A DNA stretch of 64,000 nucleotides, taken from Sphaerochaeta associata (GTDB taxonomy: Bacteria > Spirochaetota > Spirochaetia > Sphaerochaetales > Sphaerochaetaceae). The stretch spans positions 248,001-312,000 of the forward strand of contig NZ_CP094929.1 in the NCBI RefSeq assembly GCF_022869165.1. Direction: 5' to 3'. The translations under genes were made by a program, and so were the position numbers. Under the pieces are notes generated by a model. That model was not told the origin of the DNA and made no database searches. It saw only the letters and a program-made list of their open reading frames with translations. Below are positions 17,029 to 26,594 of this stretch, piece by piece. How positions within the stretch are numbered: position 1 is the first letter of the stretch; each line of letters starts with the position of its first letter.

Positions 17029-17120
17029 GTATACCCAGTAAAACTACGTAAGAAAGGAAAGTTTTTAGGGTTATACCCATAAAAACTCTTCTATGGACAC
17101 CCCTTTTCATGGGTATAACC
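17029..17120 (-). promoter_or_regulatory. TATACCCA repeats upstream of the DUF4143 ATPase at 17012
   Basis: GTATACCCAGTAAAACT (17029-17045) and GGTTATACCCATAAAAACT (17069 onward) are near-direct repeats on the plus strand. An inverted copy, TTTTCATGGGTATAACC, ends at 17120. The copy nearest the gene overlaps a TATACT that could be the -10 box for the minus-strand gene. These are likely operator sites. Confidence 0.5.
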
Positions 17121-17134
17121 CTATATACTTCACG

Positions 17135-18616
17135 CTATGAAAGTGAAATACCCGCCTTCCTGCTGTTCCTCTTCACTCTGCGTCTACGCTTATACCGCGC
17201 AAATGCAGAGACGATGGAAGAAGTATTCCACTGCTTTTTGGGCGTAATCTGTGCATCAGAGGAAAGATATGCAGAACCATGCTTTGCAAATGTGTGCATG
17301 AACCTGCGATAGTCATGCTGCCCCTCTTGTGTCCAAAAGGACTCGGCACCGGCAATCAGGCGTGGGAATAGATGGAAGTCCCTCTCTTCCCTGGTTGCAA
17401 TGTACTCGGTCCAGAGCATGAACTCCGACCCGTACAGAGAGGAGTACTTCTGAGTCTGCAGCTGCTTGCCGTAGCGGTAGACCACCGGTAGGGGAAGCAG
17501 CGTATGGTCCATATCCAGATACGTATGGAAATAGTCGCTCATGATCACCGGATGTGTCAAAGCCGATGCATCCAGCAGCGGGTTCCACACCTGGGTGATA
17601 ATCTTTTTGTCATACCCTTCGTCCACATAGTCATTGTAGAGAATCACCTGCTTTCCCAAGCCTCGTGCATACGAAGTCATCTCATTTAAGAACCATCGCA
17701 ACAAGGCTTTCTCGTCGGACAAGCGCAGTACTCTCTTTCTCTTCTGGCAATCGGGACAGTCGACCCAGCGGTCCAGGGGAATCTCATCGCCTCCCAGATG
17801 GATGTACGGGGCAGGGAAGAGTGAAGCTGTCTCCTCGATGATCTGCTTCACGAAAGAGAGAGCTTCGTCCTTTCCCACGCACAGGATGTCTGAAAATATT
17901 CCTTCTCCCGTAGGGATCGTGAACGGACCGCCTGTGCAGCTAAGCTTGGGATAGGAAGCCAGCGCTGCTGTGAAGTGGCCGGGCATGTCGATCTCAGGGA
18001 TGACCATGATATGGCGGGCCTGGGCATACGCCACCAAGTCCTTGATCTCTTGTTTCGAATACCGACCGGACTCTCCCTCTCCGAGCTTCGGGTAGCTCTC
18101 CGAGGCGATTCTCCAGCCCTGGTCGTCACTGAGATGGAGGTGCAGGACATTCATTTTGAACGAGGCGAGGATGTCGATGATTCTCTTTCCTTCCTCGACC
18201 GGACAGAACGACCTCGCTACATCCAGCATGAAAGCCCTCCACAGGAGGGCGGGCTTATCCTCGATGCGGCAGCAGGGAACTGCTTCAGGGTAGGCAAGCA
18301 AGAGCTGACGCAGTGTTTGCACTGCATAAAACACTCCCTGCAGGGTTATCGCTTCAATCCTGCACTCCTTTGGGTTCACTTCCAAGCGGTAAGCCTGCTC
18401 CTCCGTAGCGTCTGCAGCTGCGGTAATAATCAGATCGGGTGATTGTCCACCCTCTTGTGCTTCCATGCCAAGCTGCTCTCTGACGTAGAGCAGGACGCAT
18501 TCAGCGTCAAAGGAGGGGTCAAGAGCAATTACCAAGCGAGAGGGTTTGGAGAATGTGCCACCGAGCATTGCAACGGCACCTGAAGGATAGGGAATGAGAG
18601 GGAGCTTTTCTGTCAT
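17135..18616 (-). CDS. GH20 beta-N-acetylhexosaminidase
   Basis: 493 residues. An N-terminal GH20b-like domain (residues 1-125) precedes the TIM barrel (MLDVARSFCPVEEGKRIID onward). HLHLSDDQGWR, PEIDMPGHF and the catalytic pair in HLGGDEIP (about residue 272) are diagnostic. The enzyme removes terminal GlcNAc or GalNAc from oligosaccharides by substrate assistance. There is no signal peptide, so it is likely cytoplasmic and acts on imported chito- or muro-oligosaccharides. It is the last gene of the ROK-binding protein-permease operon (10 bp after the permease stop), which supports an amino-sugar substrate for the transporter. Confidence 0.93.
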   Translation of the reverse strand: MTEKLPLIPYPSGAVAMLGGTFSKPSRLVIALDPSFDAECVLLYVREQLGMEAQEGGQSPDLIITAAADATEEQAYRLEVNPKECRIEAITLQGVFYAVQTLRQLLLAYPEAVPCCRIEDKPALLWRAFMLDVARSFCPVEEGKRIIDILASFKMNVLHLHLSDDQGWRIASESYPKLGEGESGRYSKQEIKDLVAYAQARHIMVIPEIDMPGHFTAALASYPKLSCTGGPFTIPTGEGIFSDILCVGKDEALSFVKQIIEETASLFPAPYIHLGGDEIPLDRWVDCPDCQKRKRVLRLSDEKALLRWFLNEMTSYARGLGKQVILYNDYVDEGYDKKIITQVWNPLLDASALTHPVIMSDYFHTYLDMDHTLLPLPVVYRYGKQLQTQKYSSLYGSEFMLWTEYIATREERDFHLFPRLIAGAESFWTQEGQHDYRRFMHTFAKHGSAYLSSDAQITPKKQWNTSSIVSAFARYKRRRRVKRNSRKAGISLS

Positions 18617-18626
18617 ATGAATGGTA

Positions 18627-19457
18627 TTATTCCTTTAACGCCCCGGCTGCGAAGCCTTGGGCGATTTTGTCTTTGAATATCAGATAGAAGATGATCATCG
18701 GGACCGTCCCGATGACCAATGCAGCAAACTGCAGGCCGTAGTCGCGGGACATTCCTCCCGCAAAGCTGTTGATCCCGACCGGCAGCGAGCGTACGGTAAG
18801 GTCGCTGGTCAGCGTCAATACGAGTATGAACTCATTCCAGTTCCCCAAGAACGTATAGATGAACATCGTGGAGATGATGGGGGTGGCAACGGGGATGATG
18901 ATTTTCAGGAACACCTGGATGAACGTAGCCCCGTCGATGATAGCCGACTCCTGCATGGCATCGGGAATTCCCTTGATGTACGTAGTAGCAAGAAAAACCT
19001 GGAACGGAAGCCCGAATGCAATATAGGGCAGGATTACCCCCAACCGTGTATTAGATAGGCCCAGTTTTGTCTCCATGATGAACAGCGGTACGATGACCGA
19101 GTGTACGGTAATGAGCAGCCCCAGCGTATAGAGCAGGGAGACGAAGCGGCTGCTCTTGTAGTGAAACTTGGAGAGGGCATAGCCGCTGCTCATGGCAAAG
19201 AGCACGGTAAAGAAGGTGGCAACCAAAGAGTAAATGGTGCTGTTGATAAAGTAGATGCCCAAATGCCCCTGTGTCCAGGCAAGGGTGAAGTTTTCAATAT
19301 ACCAGCTCACCGGCGGTGAAAGCGGGTGGCGGACAATGAGGGCATGCGGCTTGAAGGCGCTGAGGATCATCCACGTCAGCGGGATGATCGTCAGCAGGGT
19401 GAAGGTAATCATAAGCAGGTAGGAGAGGCCTTTTCCCAGGGTAATGGTTTTTTTCAT
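18627..19457 (-). CDS. Sugar ABC transporter permease (MalG/UgpE family)
   Basis: 276 residues with six predicted transmembrane segments. The cytoplasmic EAA-type loop reads ESAIIDGATFIQVFLKIIIP, which contacts the shared ATPase. GGGGGA lies 4 bp before ATG 19457. It pairs with the MalF-type permease upstream (9 bp gap). No ATPase gene lies in this operon; sugar CUT1 systems of spirochaetes often use an ATPase encoded elsewhere (MsmX/UgpC type). Confidence 0.92.
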   Translation of the reverse strand: MKKTITLGKGLSYLLMITFTLLTIIPLTWMILSAFKPHALIVRHPLSPPVSWYIENFTLAWTQGHLGIYFINSTIYSLVATFFTVLFAMSSGYALSKFHYKSSRFVSLLYTLGLLITVHSVIVPLFIMETKLGLSNTRLGVILPYIAFGLPFQVFLATTYIKGIPDAMQESAIIDGATFIQVFLKIIIPVATPIISTMFIYTFLGNWNEFILVLTLTSDLTVRSLPVGINSFAGGMSRDYGLQFAALVIGTVPMIIFYLIFKDKIAQGFAAGALKE

Positions 19458-19466
19458 AGCTTCCCC

Positions 19467-20354
19467 CTACTCGAACCGACGTTCGAACTTCCTGCTGACG
19501 TATTGCAGGATGAGTATCAGGCCGACTGCCAAGAGAACGATGATCATGGAGGCGGCACTGCCGAAGCCGTATTTGTAGTACTTGAAGGTGTTGATGTACA
19601 TGTAGATGGCAATCACTTCGGTGAAGTGGGCAGGCCCGCCGCCGGTCATGGAATAGATGAGGTCAAAGGCCTTCAAGCTTCCAGAGATTGCAAATATCGC
19701 AGTGGTTGCAATGGTGCCCACCATGCCAGGAAGTATGATTCTCCCCAGCATCTGCGATTCGCTGGCTCCATCGATTTGCGCTGCCTCCAGCAGCGAAGGC
19801 GTCATTTTCTGCAGGTTCGCAAAGAAAATAATCATATACGTACCGGTATGCATCCACAAAAGGACAAACAGGATCGGATAGATGGCCATTTGTCGGTTCT
19901 CGAAAATCTTCATCACATACTGAGGTTGGTCGGTCAGGTTTCTGATTATGGCTACCACCATACCCGAGGAGGAGAAGATTTGGTTCCATAACAGGGCAAC
20001 CACGACAGGGGAGATGGTGATGGGCAGGAAAATCATGGTCTGGTAGAAATTGCCGTTGCGGACCATCTTGCGGTGCAAGAGAAATGCCAAAAGAAAGCCC
20101 AAGGGAATCTGGCCGAACACCGAGACGGCTACGATCAAGAGGTTGTTTCTCAGGGAGTGGAGAAACACTTCGTCGCCGAGTATTTTTACATAGTTCTCCA
20201 AGCCGATGAACGCAGGCTTCCCGTACCCTCCAAAAGAGGTGAAGCTCAGCGACAAGCTGTAGGCAACAGGAAATATAATGATCGAGGCAAACAAAAGCAG
20301 GCCTGGGGCCAGCAAGAGATAGTAACTCATCCGTTTTTGTTGTGAGAACGTCAT
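19467..20354 (-). CDS. Sugar ABC transporter permease (MalF/UgpA family)
   Basis: 295 residues from ATG 20354, selected for the GAGGAGAG ribosome site upstream; the longer ORF start would run through intergenic sequence. Six transmembrane segments are apparent (YYLLLAPGLLLFASIII at the start). The EAA loop is EAAQIDGASESQMLGRIILP. It heads the permease pair of the operon and follows the binding protein gene by about 60 bp. Likely substrate is an N-acetylglucosamine-containing sugar, inferred from the GH20 enzyme. Confidence 0.92.
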   Translation of the reverse strand: MTFSQQKRMSYYLLLAPGLLLFASIIIFPVAYSLSLSFTSFGGYGKPAFIGLENYVKILGDEVFLHSLRNNLLIVAVSVFGQIPLGFLLAFLLHRKMVRNGNFYQTMIFLPITISPVVVALLWNQIFSSSGMVVAIIRNLTDQPQYVMKIFENRQMAIYPILFVLLWMHTGTYMIIFFANLQKMTPSLLEAAQIDGASESQMLGRIILPGMVGTIATTAIFAISGSLKAFDLIYSMTGGGPAHFTEVIAIYMYINTFKYYKYGFGSAASMIIVLLAVGLILILQYVSRKFERRFE

Positions 20355-20417
20355 GACTCTCCTCGTGTTCCAAGGAAGGCTCTTACCCCGGTTGGGGAAA
20401 GAGCCTTGCATAGGATG

Positions 20418-21722
20418 TTACCGACCGATGGCTGTAACCATGGCTTCCAGCTCCTGGGAAATCTGCTTGGGCGTCTTTGTACCAAACATCATATTCTGAA
20501 GGTTGATATTGAACGTTCCAATGGGCTCTGCAGCGAGCACTGAATCCATGACATACCCCATGGGCACCTTGCCTGCATAGGCAACAAGCTTCTGGATCAT
20601 CGGATCAGCATCCTTGGGCTCGTCAAGGTTGTAGGCGGGCAATCGGCCGAATTTCTGCCTGATCGCCGAACCCTCGGGACCTGAGTAGAACCATATCCAC
20701 TTCCAAGCGGCTTCCGACTCTGCTTTGGTGAGCTTCGCATTCATGCCAAAGCCCTGGCCGGCGGTTGCCGAGGTAGAGAGGCTCTTGCCTTTCTGCCTGG
20801 GAATGTCGGGGAATGACTCCAGGCTCATGTACTCTTTCTGCTCGGCGGTCAGTTCTCCAATCATGTTGTTTACCGTCCATCCGCCATCGATGAAGTACAC
20901 AGCCTTTTCCTGGACGAAATCGTCCAGACCTTGGCCGTAGGCCAGTTGGTTTGTTCCCGGTGAGAACATCTGTTTGTCAGTGAGTTCCTTGATTATCTCC
21001 ATGGCATAGACGAACTCGGCATCGTCAAAGCGAGCCTCTCCGGCGATTGCCTTGTCGAACCACTGTAGTCCACAGGCTCTCTCGACCAGCATGCCTGCTA
21101 CGCAGGACTGCATCGGCCACGCATCCTTGTTGGCGATGGAGATGGGAATGAGTCCTGCCGCCCTGATCTTCGGACCTTGGGCCAGCAGCTCTTCATAGGT
21201 CTTGGGAAGGGTGAGGCCCAGCTGCTTGAGCAGGCGGTTGTTGGTGAACATGATCGAGGTTATGCTGATGTCCTCGGGCAGTTCCCAGATCTCTCCGTTC
21301 TTTCCTTGGCCCTGCATTGCCATATCGGCAAACTCGTTCTCGTGTCCTGCAAGGTACGGACGCAAGTCCTGTACCAGACCGGCATTGGTGACCTGGCTTG
21401 TTCTCTCTCCCGGATAGAGCAGTACGATATCAGGCAGCTGGCCGCTCATCGCCATGGTTTGCAGCTTGTCGTGGAAGGCTTCACCGTAGCCATACTCAAA
21501 GGTGAGTTTGATGGTTGGATTGGCTTTTTCGAATACATCCACCAGATACTGGAAATTGGGAGCGGTGGTTTTATCCGTCTGATCGAGGAAGTGATATACA
21601 GACAAGGTTGTTACACCATCCCCTGTATCCTTGGCTTGTTCTTTGGTCCCTGCTGCAAACAGCAAGACGGGAACCAGGAACAACGAAATGAAAACAATGC
21701 TGAAGAGCCGTTTCATGTTCAT
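20418..21722 (-). CDS. Extracellular sugar-binding protein of the CUT1 ABC transporter
   Basis: 434 residues from ATG 21722, placed 6 bp after GGAGG. The N-terminus KRLFSIVFISLFLVPVLLFA is a signal peptide ending in AAGTKEQ; no clear lipobox cysteine is seen. The mature part fits the SBP_bac_1/8 family: TTLSVYHFLDQ, LKLTFEYGYGEAFHDKL, a mid-chain AYGQGLDDFVQEKAVYFIDG and late AWKWIWFYSGPEG. It captures the sugar and delivers it to the two permeases that follow. It lies 47 bp downstream of the ROK regulator. Confidence 0.93.
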   Translation of the reverse strand: MNMKRLFSIVFISLFLVPVLLFAAGTKEQAKDTGDGVTTLSVYHFLDQTDKTTAPNFQYLVDVFEKANPTIKLTFEYGYGEAFHDKLQTMAMSGQLPDIVLLYPGERTSQVTNAGLVQDLRPYLAGHENEFADMAMQGQGKNGEIWELPEDISITSIMFTNNRLLKQLGLTLPKTYEELLAQGPKIRAAGLIPISIANKDAWPMQSCVAGMLVERACGLQWFDKAIAGEARFDDAEFVYAMEIIKELTDKQMFSPGTNQLAYGQGLDDFVQEKAVYFIDGGWTVNNMIGELTAEQKEYMSLESFPDIPRQKGKSLSTSATAGQGFGMNAKLTKAESEAAWKWIWFYSGPEGSAIRQKFGRLPAYNLDEPKDADPMIQKLVAYAGKVPMGYVMDSVLAAEPIGTFNINLQNMMFGTKTPKQISQELEAMVTAIGR

Positions 21723-21769
21723 AGTAATCCTCCATTGTATCGTATCCTTCACAGGAAGGAATCATCGAA

Positions 21770-22924
21770 TTATGCCAAGAGATGAAAGAGGGGAAGCACT
21801 TTCTGCGTTGCATAGTCTGAAAGTGGTTCCAGGTTCATCAACACTTTGTCCAGTACCAACGCCGCCGCCCCGAACGAGACGGCTTGGTAGCCGAGGGAAG
21901 AGAACTGTATCTGCGTCCCTCCGTCACTGTGGTCCAGCGAGTTCGCCCGCAGCGCTGATCGCAGCATATCGGGCATGACAGACTCGATGGTCTCTACATT
22001 TCCCCCGATGAAGACGTGTGCGATGTCCAGGGTGTTGATCAGGAATGCGAGGTTCTCGCACACCTCGCCCAGGTATGCGAGCAGCGCTTCCCTGTTCTCG
22101 GTTACCGAGATGGCGCTGTCCACCACTACTTGCTCCGACGAGGTGATGTCGCGGTTGAGTACGCTCTTGAACTCACCTGCTCGATTGTTGCTGCCTCGAT
22201 GGATTTTCCCGTCGAAGCCGAAGCCCAGGCCGACAGTCGGCCTGGCTAGGCCTGTTTGTACGTCATAGGCTTTCCAGAACTCAATCAGGACGAAGAGGAA
22301 GTTTCGAAGCTTCCGCTTTCGTTGAAATATGACCTCCCCCCATGCCCCGCAGTTTGCATCGTTCTCCAAAAAGACGGGATAGGGAAAAGCTGAAGCTATT
22401 TCGGTATAGAAGTCAAAGGGCTTGGTGAAATCGAGGGAGACGGAGCGAATGATCATCTGCCTCTCTGCATCCACGATGCCTGAAAAGCCTATTCCCACTC
22501 CCAACAGGTGCCGCCCCATGTGATCCAATCTCTGAGTGATCGTCTGGATGAACGAGAGCATCTCTTCTTTAAAGGTGTTTGCCGTGAAGCCTTTTGGTTG
22601 TGTCTCCGAGAAGAGTACCGTGCCTTCCAGGTCGATGGAGAGGGCGGTGTAGGAGTCGGAGCGGATCTCAATGCCGATGACATGGAAGTACTCTTTGTTC
22701 AAGGTGATGCCGATGGCTCTTCTTCCGCCTTTCGGACCGGGATCTATGGTCTCATTCTCCTTGACAATGCCCCTCTGCATAAGGTCTGCTACAATGTTGG
22801 AGACTGAAGAGCGGTTCAGTCCCAACCGAGCGGCAAGCTCGGCTCGGCTGAGTTCATCTTCTATCCACAGGCGATGAATGATGCGGGAGGAATTGATGAG
22901 TCTGGTTCTGTGAGGACTGTCCAT
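21770..22924 (-). CDS. ROK-family transcriptional regulator (NagC/XylR type)
   Basis: 384 residues from ATG 22924 with AGGAG at 7 bp; a TTG two codons earlier is less likely. The N-terminal winged helix (LSRAELAARLGLNRSSVSNIVADL, split here as LSRAELAARLGLNRSS) precedes a ROK sugar-kinase fold with GIGFSGIV, ENDANCGAWGE and HVFIGGNVE. The usual zinc-binding cysteine cluster of ROK kinases is not seen, fitting a regulator. It is the first gene of the amino-sugar operon and probably senses GlcNAc-6-phosphate or a related sugar. A dyad at 22939-22969 lies between its promoter and start. Confidence 0.92.
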   Translation of the reverse strand: MDSPHRTRLINSSRIIHRLWIEDELSRAELAARLGLNRSSVSNIVADLMQRGIVKENETIDPGPKGGRRAIGITLNKEYFHVIGIEIRSDSYTALSIDLEGTVLFSETQPKGFTANTFKEEMLSFIQTITQRLDHMGRHLLGVGIGFSGIVDAERQMIIRSVSLDFTKPFDFYTEIASAFPYPVFLENDANCGAWGEVIFQRKRKLRNFLFVLIEFWKAYDVQTGLARPTVGLGFGFDGKIHRGSNNRAGEFKSVLNRDITSSEQVVVDSAISVTENREALLAYLGEVCENLAFLINTLDIAHVFIGGNVETIESVMPDMLRSALRANSLDHSDGGTQIQFSSLGYQAVSFGAAALVLDKVLMNLEPLSDYATQKVLPLFHLLA

Positions 22925-22938
22925 GGACAACTCCTATA

Positions 22939-23000
22939 CTTGGTTTGTTTGTTTTTGTACCAACCTAAGTCCAGTATAGGGGCCTGAAAATGGAAGTCAA
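22939..23000 (-). promoter_or_regulatory. Promoter and candidate operator of the ROK/amino-sugar operon
   Basis: On the minus strand TTGACT (22995-23000), a 16-bp spacer and TATACT (22973-22978) form a good sigma-70 promoter. Just downstream, CTTAGGTT and AACCAAG (22969 to 22939) form an imperfect dyad with an A-rich centre, the right place for autorepression by the ROK protein. Confidence 0.6.
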
Positions 23001-23200
23001 GAAGAATAACATTGCTATATATTATAAAGAAATAAATGGAACTTGGACTAACGTGTTGAGAGGAGGAGGTGAAGAACGTACACGAAGATTACATTACCAT
23101 TCCGTGTTTATGAGTCAGAGCCGGCTCTGATTTCTTTCAAACTTGCTGTGTCCCTTGTGTTTCCCTGTGCCCCATGGTAGAACGTGTTCAGGGTGAGTGT

Positions 23201-24166
23201 ATGTTGTATAGGAGAAAAGTGTTTCTCAATCTAGTCCTCAGACATAAGAAGCCCCTATCTCTGGTTAGGCTTCAAGCCCTGATGTTTCTACTCGTTAAAT
23301 CAACGGGGAATGCATACTACGACTTTATTCCCCATACCTATGGATGCTATTCAATAAGTCTCTATAACGACCAGGAAGCTTTGACGAAACAGGATGTTGT
23401 GATTGAAGCAAGAGGGGATTCCCCATTCAACTCATTCCTTTCTGTCGACAACCAGCGGGTTGAACTGGATTCGATACTCCTCAAGGACGAAGATTCCCCA
23501 CTACTTGATAAGCTTATCTGTGACAGCGAACATCAAAGTGATGACGATTTACTTGAAAGAGTGTTAAAGGCCTATCCTTTTTATGCAATCAGAAGCTTAC
23601 TTCTTGATAGATTCTCTTCCGATCAGGTTTTTATAAGCAAAATCCAAACAATCAGGGATCACGTTACGAGTGCTCCCCGGTACCTATACACAATCGGATA
23701 CGAGGGATTATCTATTGATGGATTTCTCCAATCATTGATTCTCCAGAATATTAAAACTCTTGTTGATGTCAGAAAAAGTGCATTCTCCATGAGGCCAGAG
23801 TTCAGGAAAAAGAATCTCGAAGCAGCTCTTATGGAGGCAGGTATACAGTACTACCCTATGCCAGAAGTAGGGATACCAGCCTCCAATAGAAAAGAGTTGT
23901 TGCCATCAGGAAGAAGATGTGATTTATTTAAGTGGTACTCAGAGAATACGCTGCCTCTCTGTGAGAGGTATGCGTCTGTTGTTGCCAGATTAGTATCTAG
24001 GGAAAATATTGCTCTCATGTGTTACGAAAAAGACCCTAAGGATTGCCACAGATCTTTATTTGCAGAGTATTGCCAACGAGTGCAACCCTCTATTCCAGGG
24101 ATTAAACACTTAGGAGAAGCTGGGGTTTATACCAGTTCCAATGTATCCAACACCTGGAGTATTTAA
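23201..24166 (+). CDS. DUF488 protein with an N-terminal SocA/Panacea-like domain
   Basis: 321 residues from ATG 23201 (GGGTGAG upstream; ATG 23174 would add nine). The first 110 residues (RRKVFLNLVLRHKK, QALMFLLVKSTG, YDFIPHTYGCYS) resemble the winged-helix-like antitoxin domain called SocA-like or Panacea, but the match is by eye. From residue 170 the protein is DUF488: YTIGYEGLSIDGFLQ, VDVRKSAFSMRPEF, and CYEKDPKDCHRS near the end with the conserved cysteine and histidine. DUF488 proteins have no settled function. The flanks are gene fragments, so this is a mobile-type neighbourhood. Confidence 0.75.
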   Translation: MLYRRKVFLNLVLRHKKPLSLVRLQALMFLLVKSTGNAYYDFIPHTYGCYSISLYNDQEALTKQDVVIEARGDSPFNSFLSVDNQRVELDSILLKDEDSPLLDKLICDSEHQSDDDLLERVLKAYPFYAIRSLLLDRFSSDQVFISKIQTIRDHVTSAPRYLYTIGYEGLSIDGFLQSLILQNIKTLVDVRKSAFSMRPEFRKKNLEAALMEAGIQYYPMPEVGIPASNRKELLPSGRRCDLFKWYSENTLPLCERYASVVARLVSRENIALMCYEKDPKDCHRSLFAEYCQRVQPSIPGIKHLGEAGVYTSSNVSNTWSI

Positions 24167-24214
24167 TTGCCCTCGATTTGCTCCCGTGTAAAACTTTCAG
24201 ACTTCACCATGCAA

Positions 24215-24366
24215 TCACTCCTTAACCAACGATTCTATCGTTGTCTGGTCCCTAAGGAATCCAAACACAGCTTTCGCTTTATTCCTTCTGCGCGCATACC
24301 GCCGCATTGAGACCTGGTCAATGCGGTATCTTAAGAGCATCAACCCAAGAGGGGAAGGAAGGTCAG
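24215..24366 (-). pseudogene. 3' fragment of an AbiEi-like antitoxin gene
   Basis: The translation RYRIDQVSMRRYARRRNKA continues to FGFLRDQTTIESL and is nearly the same as the C-terminal end of the intact gene at 28431-29165. DNA similarity to 28438-28560 is also obvious (for example CCAACGATTCTATCGTTGTC in both). The upstream part is replaced by transposase sequence from about 24366. Confidence 0.75.
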
Positions 24367-24865
24367 CCTGAACGAGCAGGCCGTCAATGCCTACATCGAC
24401 AGCTACAGCGGGTTCTGGATCATCCTCACCAATGCACAGAAAGATGCATCGAAGGCACTGGAGCACTACAACCGCAGGTGCGACACCGAGTTCCACTTCG
24501 ACGACATGAAGAACCTCTTGGACTGCAACAGGCTCAACGTGCACACAGAGAAGACCATGAAGGGCAGGCTTTTCGTCAACTTCATCACCCTCATCCTGCT
24601 CAACGACCTGAGGGGCAAGGTCTCGGCCATCAAGCCCAGGGACAGGAAGTACTGGGATTTCAAGGACATGTTGAACAAGGTGTCCACCTATTCCAGAATC
24701 CACTTCACCGGCACCTACAAGGACCTGTGGACGGTGCCGACCAAGGCCCAGAGGCTGATCTTCAACCTCTTAAAGATAGAGTACCATTGGAAGGGAAAGA
24801 TAGTGAATCTTGAGAAGCCAATAGAGCCTGAAGATAATGGCGAACAGGAAGACGAGGAGCCCTAG
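24367..24865 (+). pseudogene. C-terminal fragment of an IS4/IS1634-type DDE transposase
   Basis: The frame reads SLNEQAVNAYIDSYSGFWII, then HYNRRCDTEFHFDDMKNLL and ETMKGRLFVNFITLIL-type sequence (here KTMKGRLFVNFITLIL). The glutamate in the Y(2)R(3)E(6)K-like region fits the end of a DDE transposase of the IS4/IS1634 group. The N-terminal two thirds and the left end of the element are missing. No inverted repeat was identified at the right side. Inactive remnant. Confidence 0.7.
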
Positions 24866-25195
24866 ATATAATTAGGTCGGGAATTTGAGAAAGACTGTTC
24901 ATTTCAAGTTGCCTGTGGCATACGATGGGAAATCGGTATATGAGTCTTGGACACCAAAATCAACAACCGATGAGACATTGGTCCTTTTAAGCAGTGATTA
25001 GGTCGATGGCTATTTCAATAGTGATTGGGATGTTTAAGAGCTTGTAATTCCTGTCATACATGGTGCTTATAATGAAATCAAGGTTTTTGCCAGGGTTAGA
25101 GGTCTCTTCCCTTTACATTGCCCAAGGTAAGAAAAAAGCTGGAATTCGCGAATGGGAGAGCTATCCAGCATACATGCCTTTACTGCTACTGAAGA
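24866..25195 (+). other. Intergenic sequence with no supported gene
   Basis: Stop codons occur in all frames and no family motif is visible. An ATTTGAGAAAG at about 24891 recalls the AlbA_2 operator motif at 7441 but is single. Confidence 0.5.
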
Positions 25196-25242
25196 GTGGC
25201 AATAAGGTAGCAAATAAAAGTAGAAAAAAGAGTAGCAGAAAC
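25196..25242 (+). promoter_or_regulatory. Four short tandem repeats upstream of the second AlbA_2 gene
   Basis: Imperfect units GTGGCAATAAG (25196), GTAGCAAATAAAA (25207), GTAGAAAAAAGA (25220) and GTAGCAGAAAC (25232) follow one another with an 11-13-bp period, about one helix turn. They lie 48 bp before ATG 25290. The purine bias makes chance similarity possible. Confidence 0.4.
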
Positions 25243-25289
25243 GCTGAGATATGGAGTACTCCGGGAAAGCTGATGATTGGAGAGCGGCC

Positions 25290-26594
25290 ATGAAAAATCT
25301 CGGAACAGAGACCGAAACCCTCGAATTTAAGAAGACAACTGGTGAACTTAAAGAGGGCATCATATCACTTTCTTCGATGCTGAATAAAAACGGACACGGG
25401 GTATTATACTTTGGTGTGAAAGACAGCGGTGATGTTGGGGGACAGCAGCTCGGAGATAGAACGCTGCGTGAAATATCCCAGGCAATTGCGAACTTTGTTA
25501 AACCGCAGATTATTCCGTCGATTTCTTCGGAACTTATTGATGGGAAAAATGTAATCAAAGTCGAGGTCCAAGGCTCTGATAAGCCATACTCTGCCTATGG
25601 AAGATATTATATGCGGTCCGCAGATGAAGACAGAGAGCTCAGTCCAACAGAGCTGAAGAAACTAATGAATCAAAAAACGGCTGCAGATCCAATAACGATC
25701 ATGGAAGCTCCGGCTCAAGATCTTTCGTTTACCAAACTGAGGATATCTTTCGTTTCTTCCGGTTTAACCGTTGACCAGGAAACCTTTGAGAATAATACCG
25801 GGCTGAAAACAAGTTCTGGAAAATACAATCTCATGGCATACCTTCTGGCGGATGTGAATGACATTTCCATAAAAGTCGTTACTTTCGCAGGGAAGGATAA
25901 GACAAATATCATCAAAAGGAATGAGTATGGAGGCACCTGTCTTGTGACTTCCATGGACAAAGTACTTGATTATATGGATTCGATTAATGAAACAAGAGTC
26001 ACTATGGGAAACCACAAAAGGGAAGAGGAAAAGCTATTCGATGCGGCTAGTTTCAAAGAAGCCTGGCAGAACGCATGTCTGCATACAAAATGGGAAAAAG
26101 GCAACCCGCCCGCAGTATGTGTTTTTTCAGACAGAATAGAAATAATATCTACCGGAGGACTTCCGGCTGATCTGACTAAGGATGAATTTTTCAAGGGGAT
26201 CAGTAAGCCGGTCAATGCTAAACTACAAAAGATATTCGGGCAGCTTGGGTATGTAGAACAGACAGGACATGGTGTGCCTTTGATCATCAGCAGTTATGGA
26301 CGACAGGCATTTGATATCATGGAAAATTTTGTCAATGTTGCCATACCGTTCAATTACCAAAAAGGCATTTCAGAAGAGATATTGAAAGGTATCAAAATTA
26401 TCCTGACCCAGGCTGAAAAAGCAGTGATTGAAGAGATCAACAATAATCCTCATATCACGATTCGTGAGCTTGTTACGGCTACTGGATATTCGGATGGATA
26501 TGTAAGGAAAATCCTTACTCAGCTGAAGGGGAAAGGTGTCGTACAAAGGCAAGGCGGGAGAAAAGCAGGAACCTGGATTGTCATGAATGAGTGA
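25290..26594 (+). CDS. AlbA_2 (Schlafen-type) ATP-binding protein
   Basis: 434 residues from ATG 25290, placed after GGAGAG; a longer start at 25251 lacks a ribosome site. The AlbA_2 domain shows TETLEFKKTTGELKEGIISL (starting near residue 6) and GVLYFGVKDSG. The middle has a GHKL-like region (EAWQNACLHTKW, DRIEIISTGGLP, GYVEQTGHGVPLI). The last 60 residues (AVIEEINNNPHITIRELVTATGYS split by the turn) form a winged helix. It belongs to the same broad group as the 7598 gene but is clearly diverged. Tandem repeats at 25196-25242 suggest autoregulation. Function unknown. Confidence 0.82.
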   Translation: MKNLGTETETLEFKKTTGELKEGIISLSSMLNKNGHGVLYFGVKDSGDVGGQQLGDRTLREISQAIANFVKPQIIPSISSELIDGKNVIKVEVQGSDKPYSAYGRYYMRSADEDRELSPTELKKLMNQKTAADPITIMEAPAQDLSFTKLRISFVSSGLTVDQETFENNTGLKTSSGKYNLMAYLLADVNDISIKVVTFAGKDKTNIIKRNEYGGTCLVTSMDKVLDYMDSINETRVTMGNHKREEEKLFDAASFKEAWQNACLHTKWEKGNPPAVCVFSDRIEIISTGGLPADLTKDEFFKGISKPVNAKLQKIFGQLGYVEQTGHGVPLIISSYGRQAFDIMENFVNVAIPFNYQKGISEEILKGIKIILTQAEKAVIEEINNNPHITIRELVTATGYSDGYVRKILTQLKGKGVVQRQGGRKAGTWIVMNE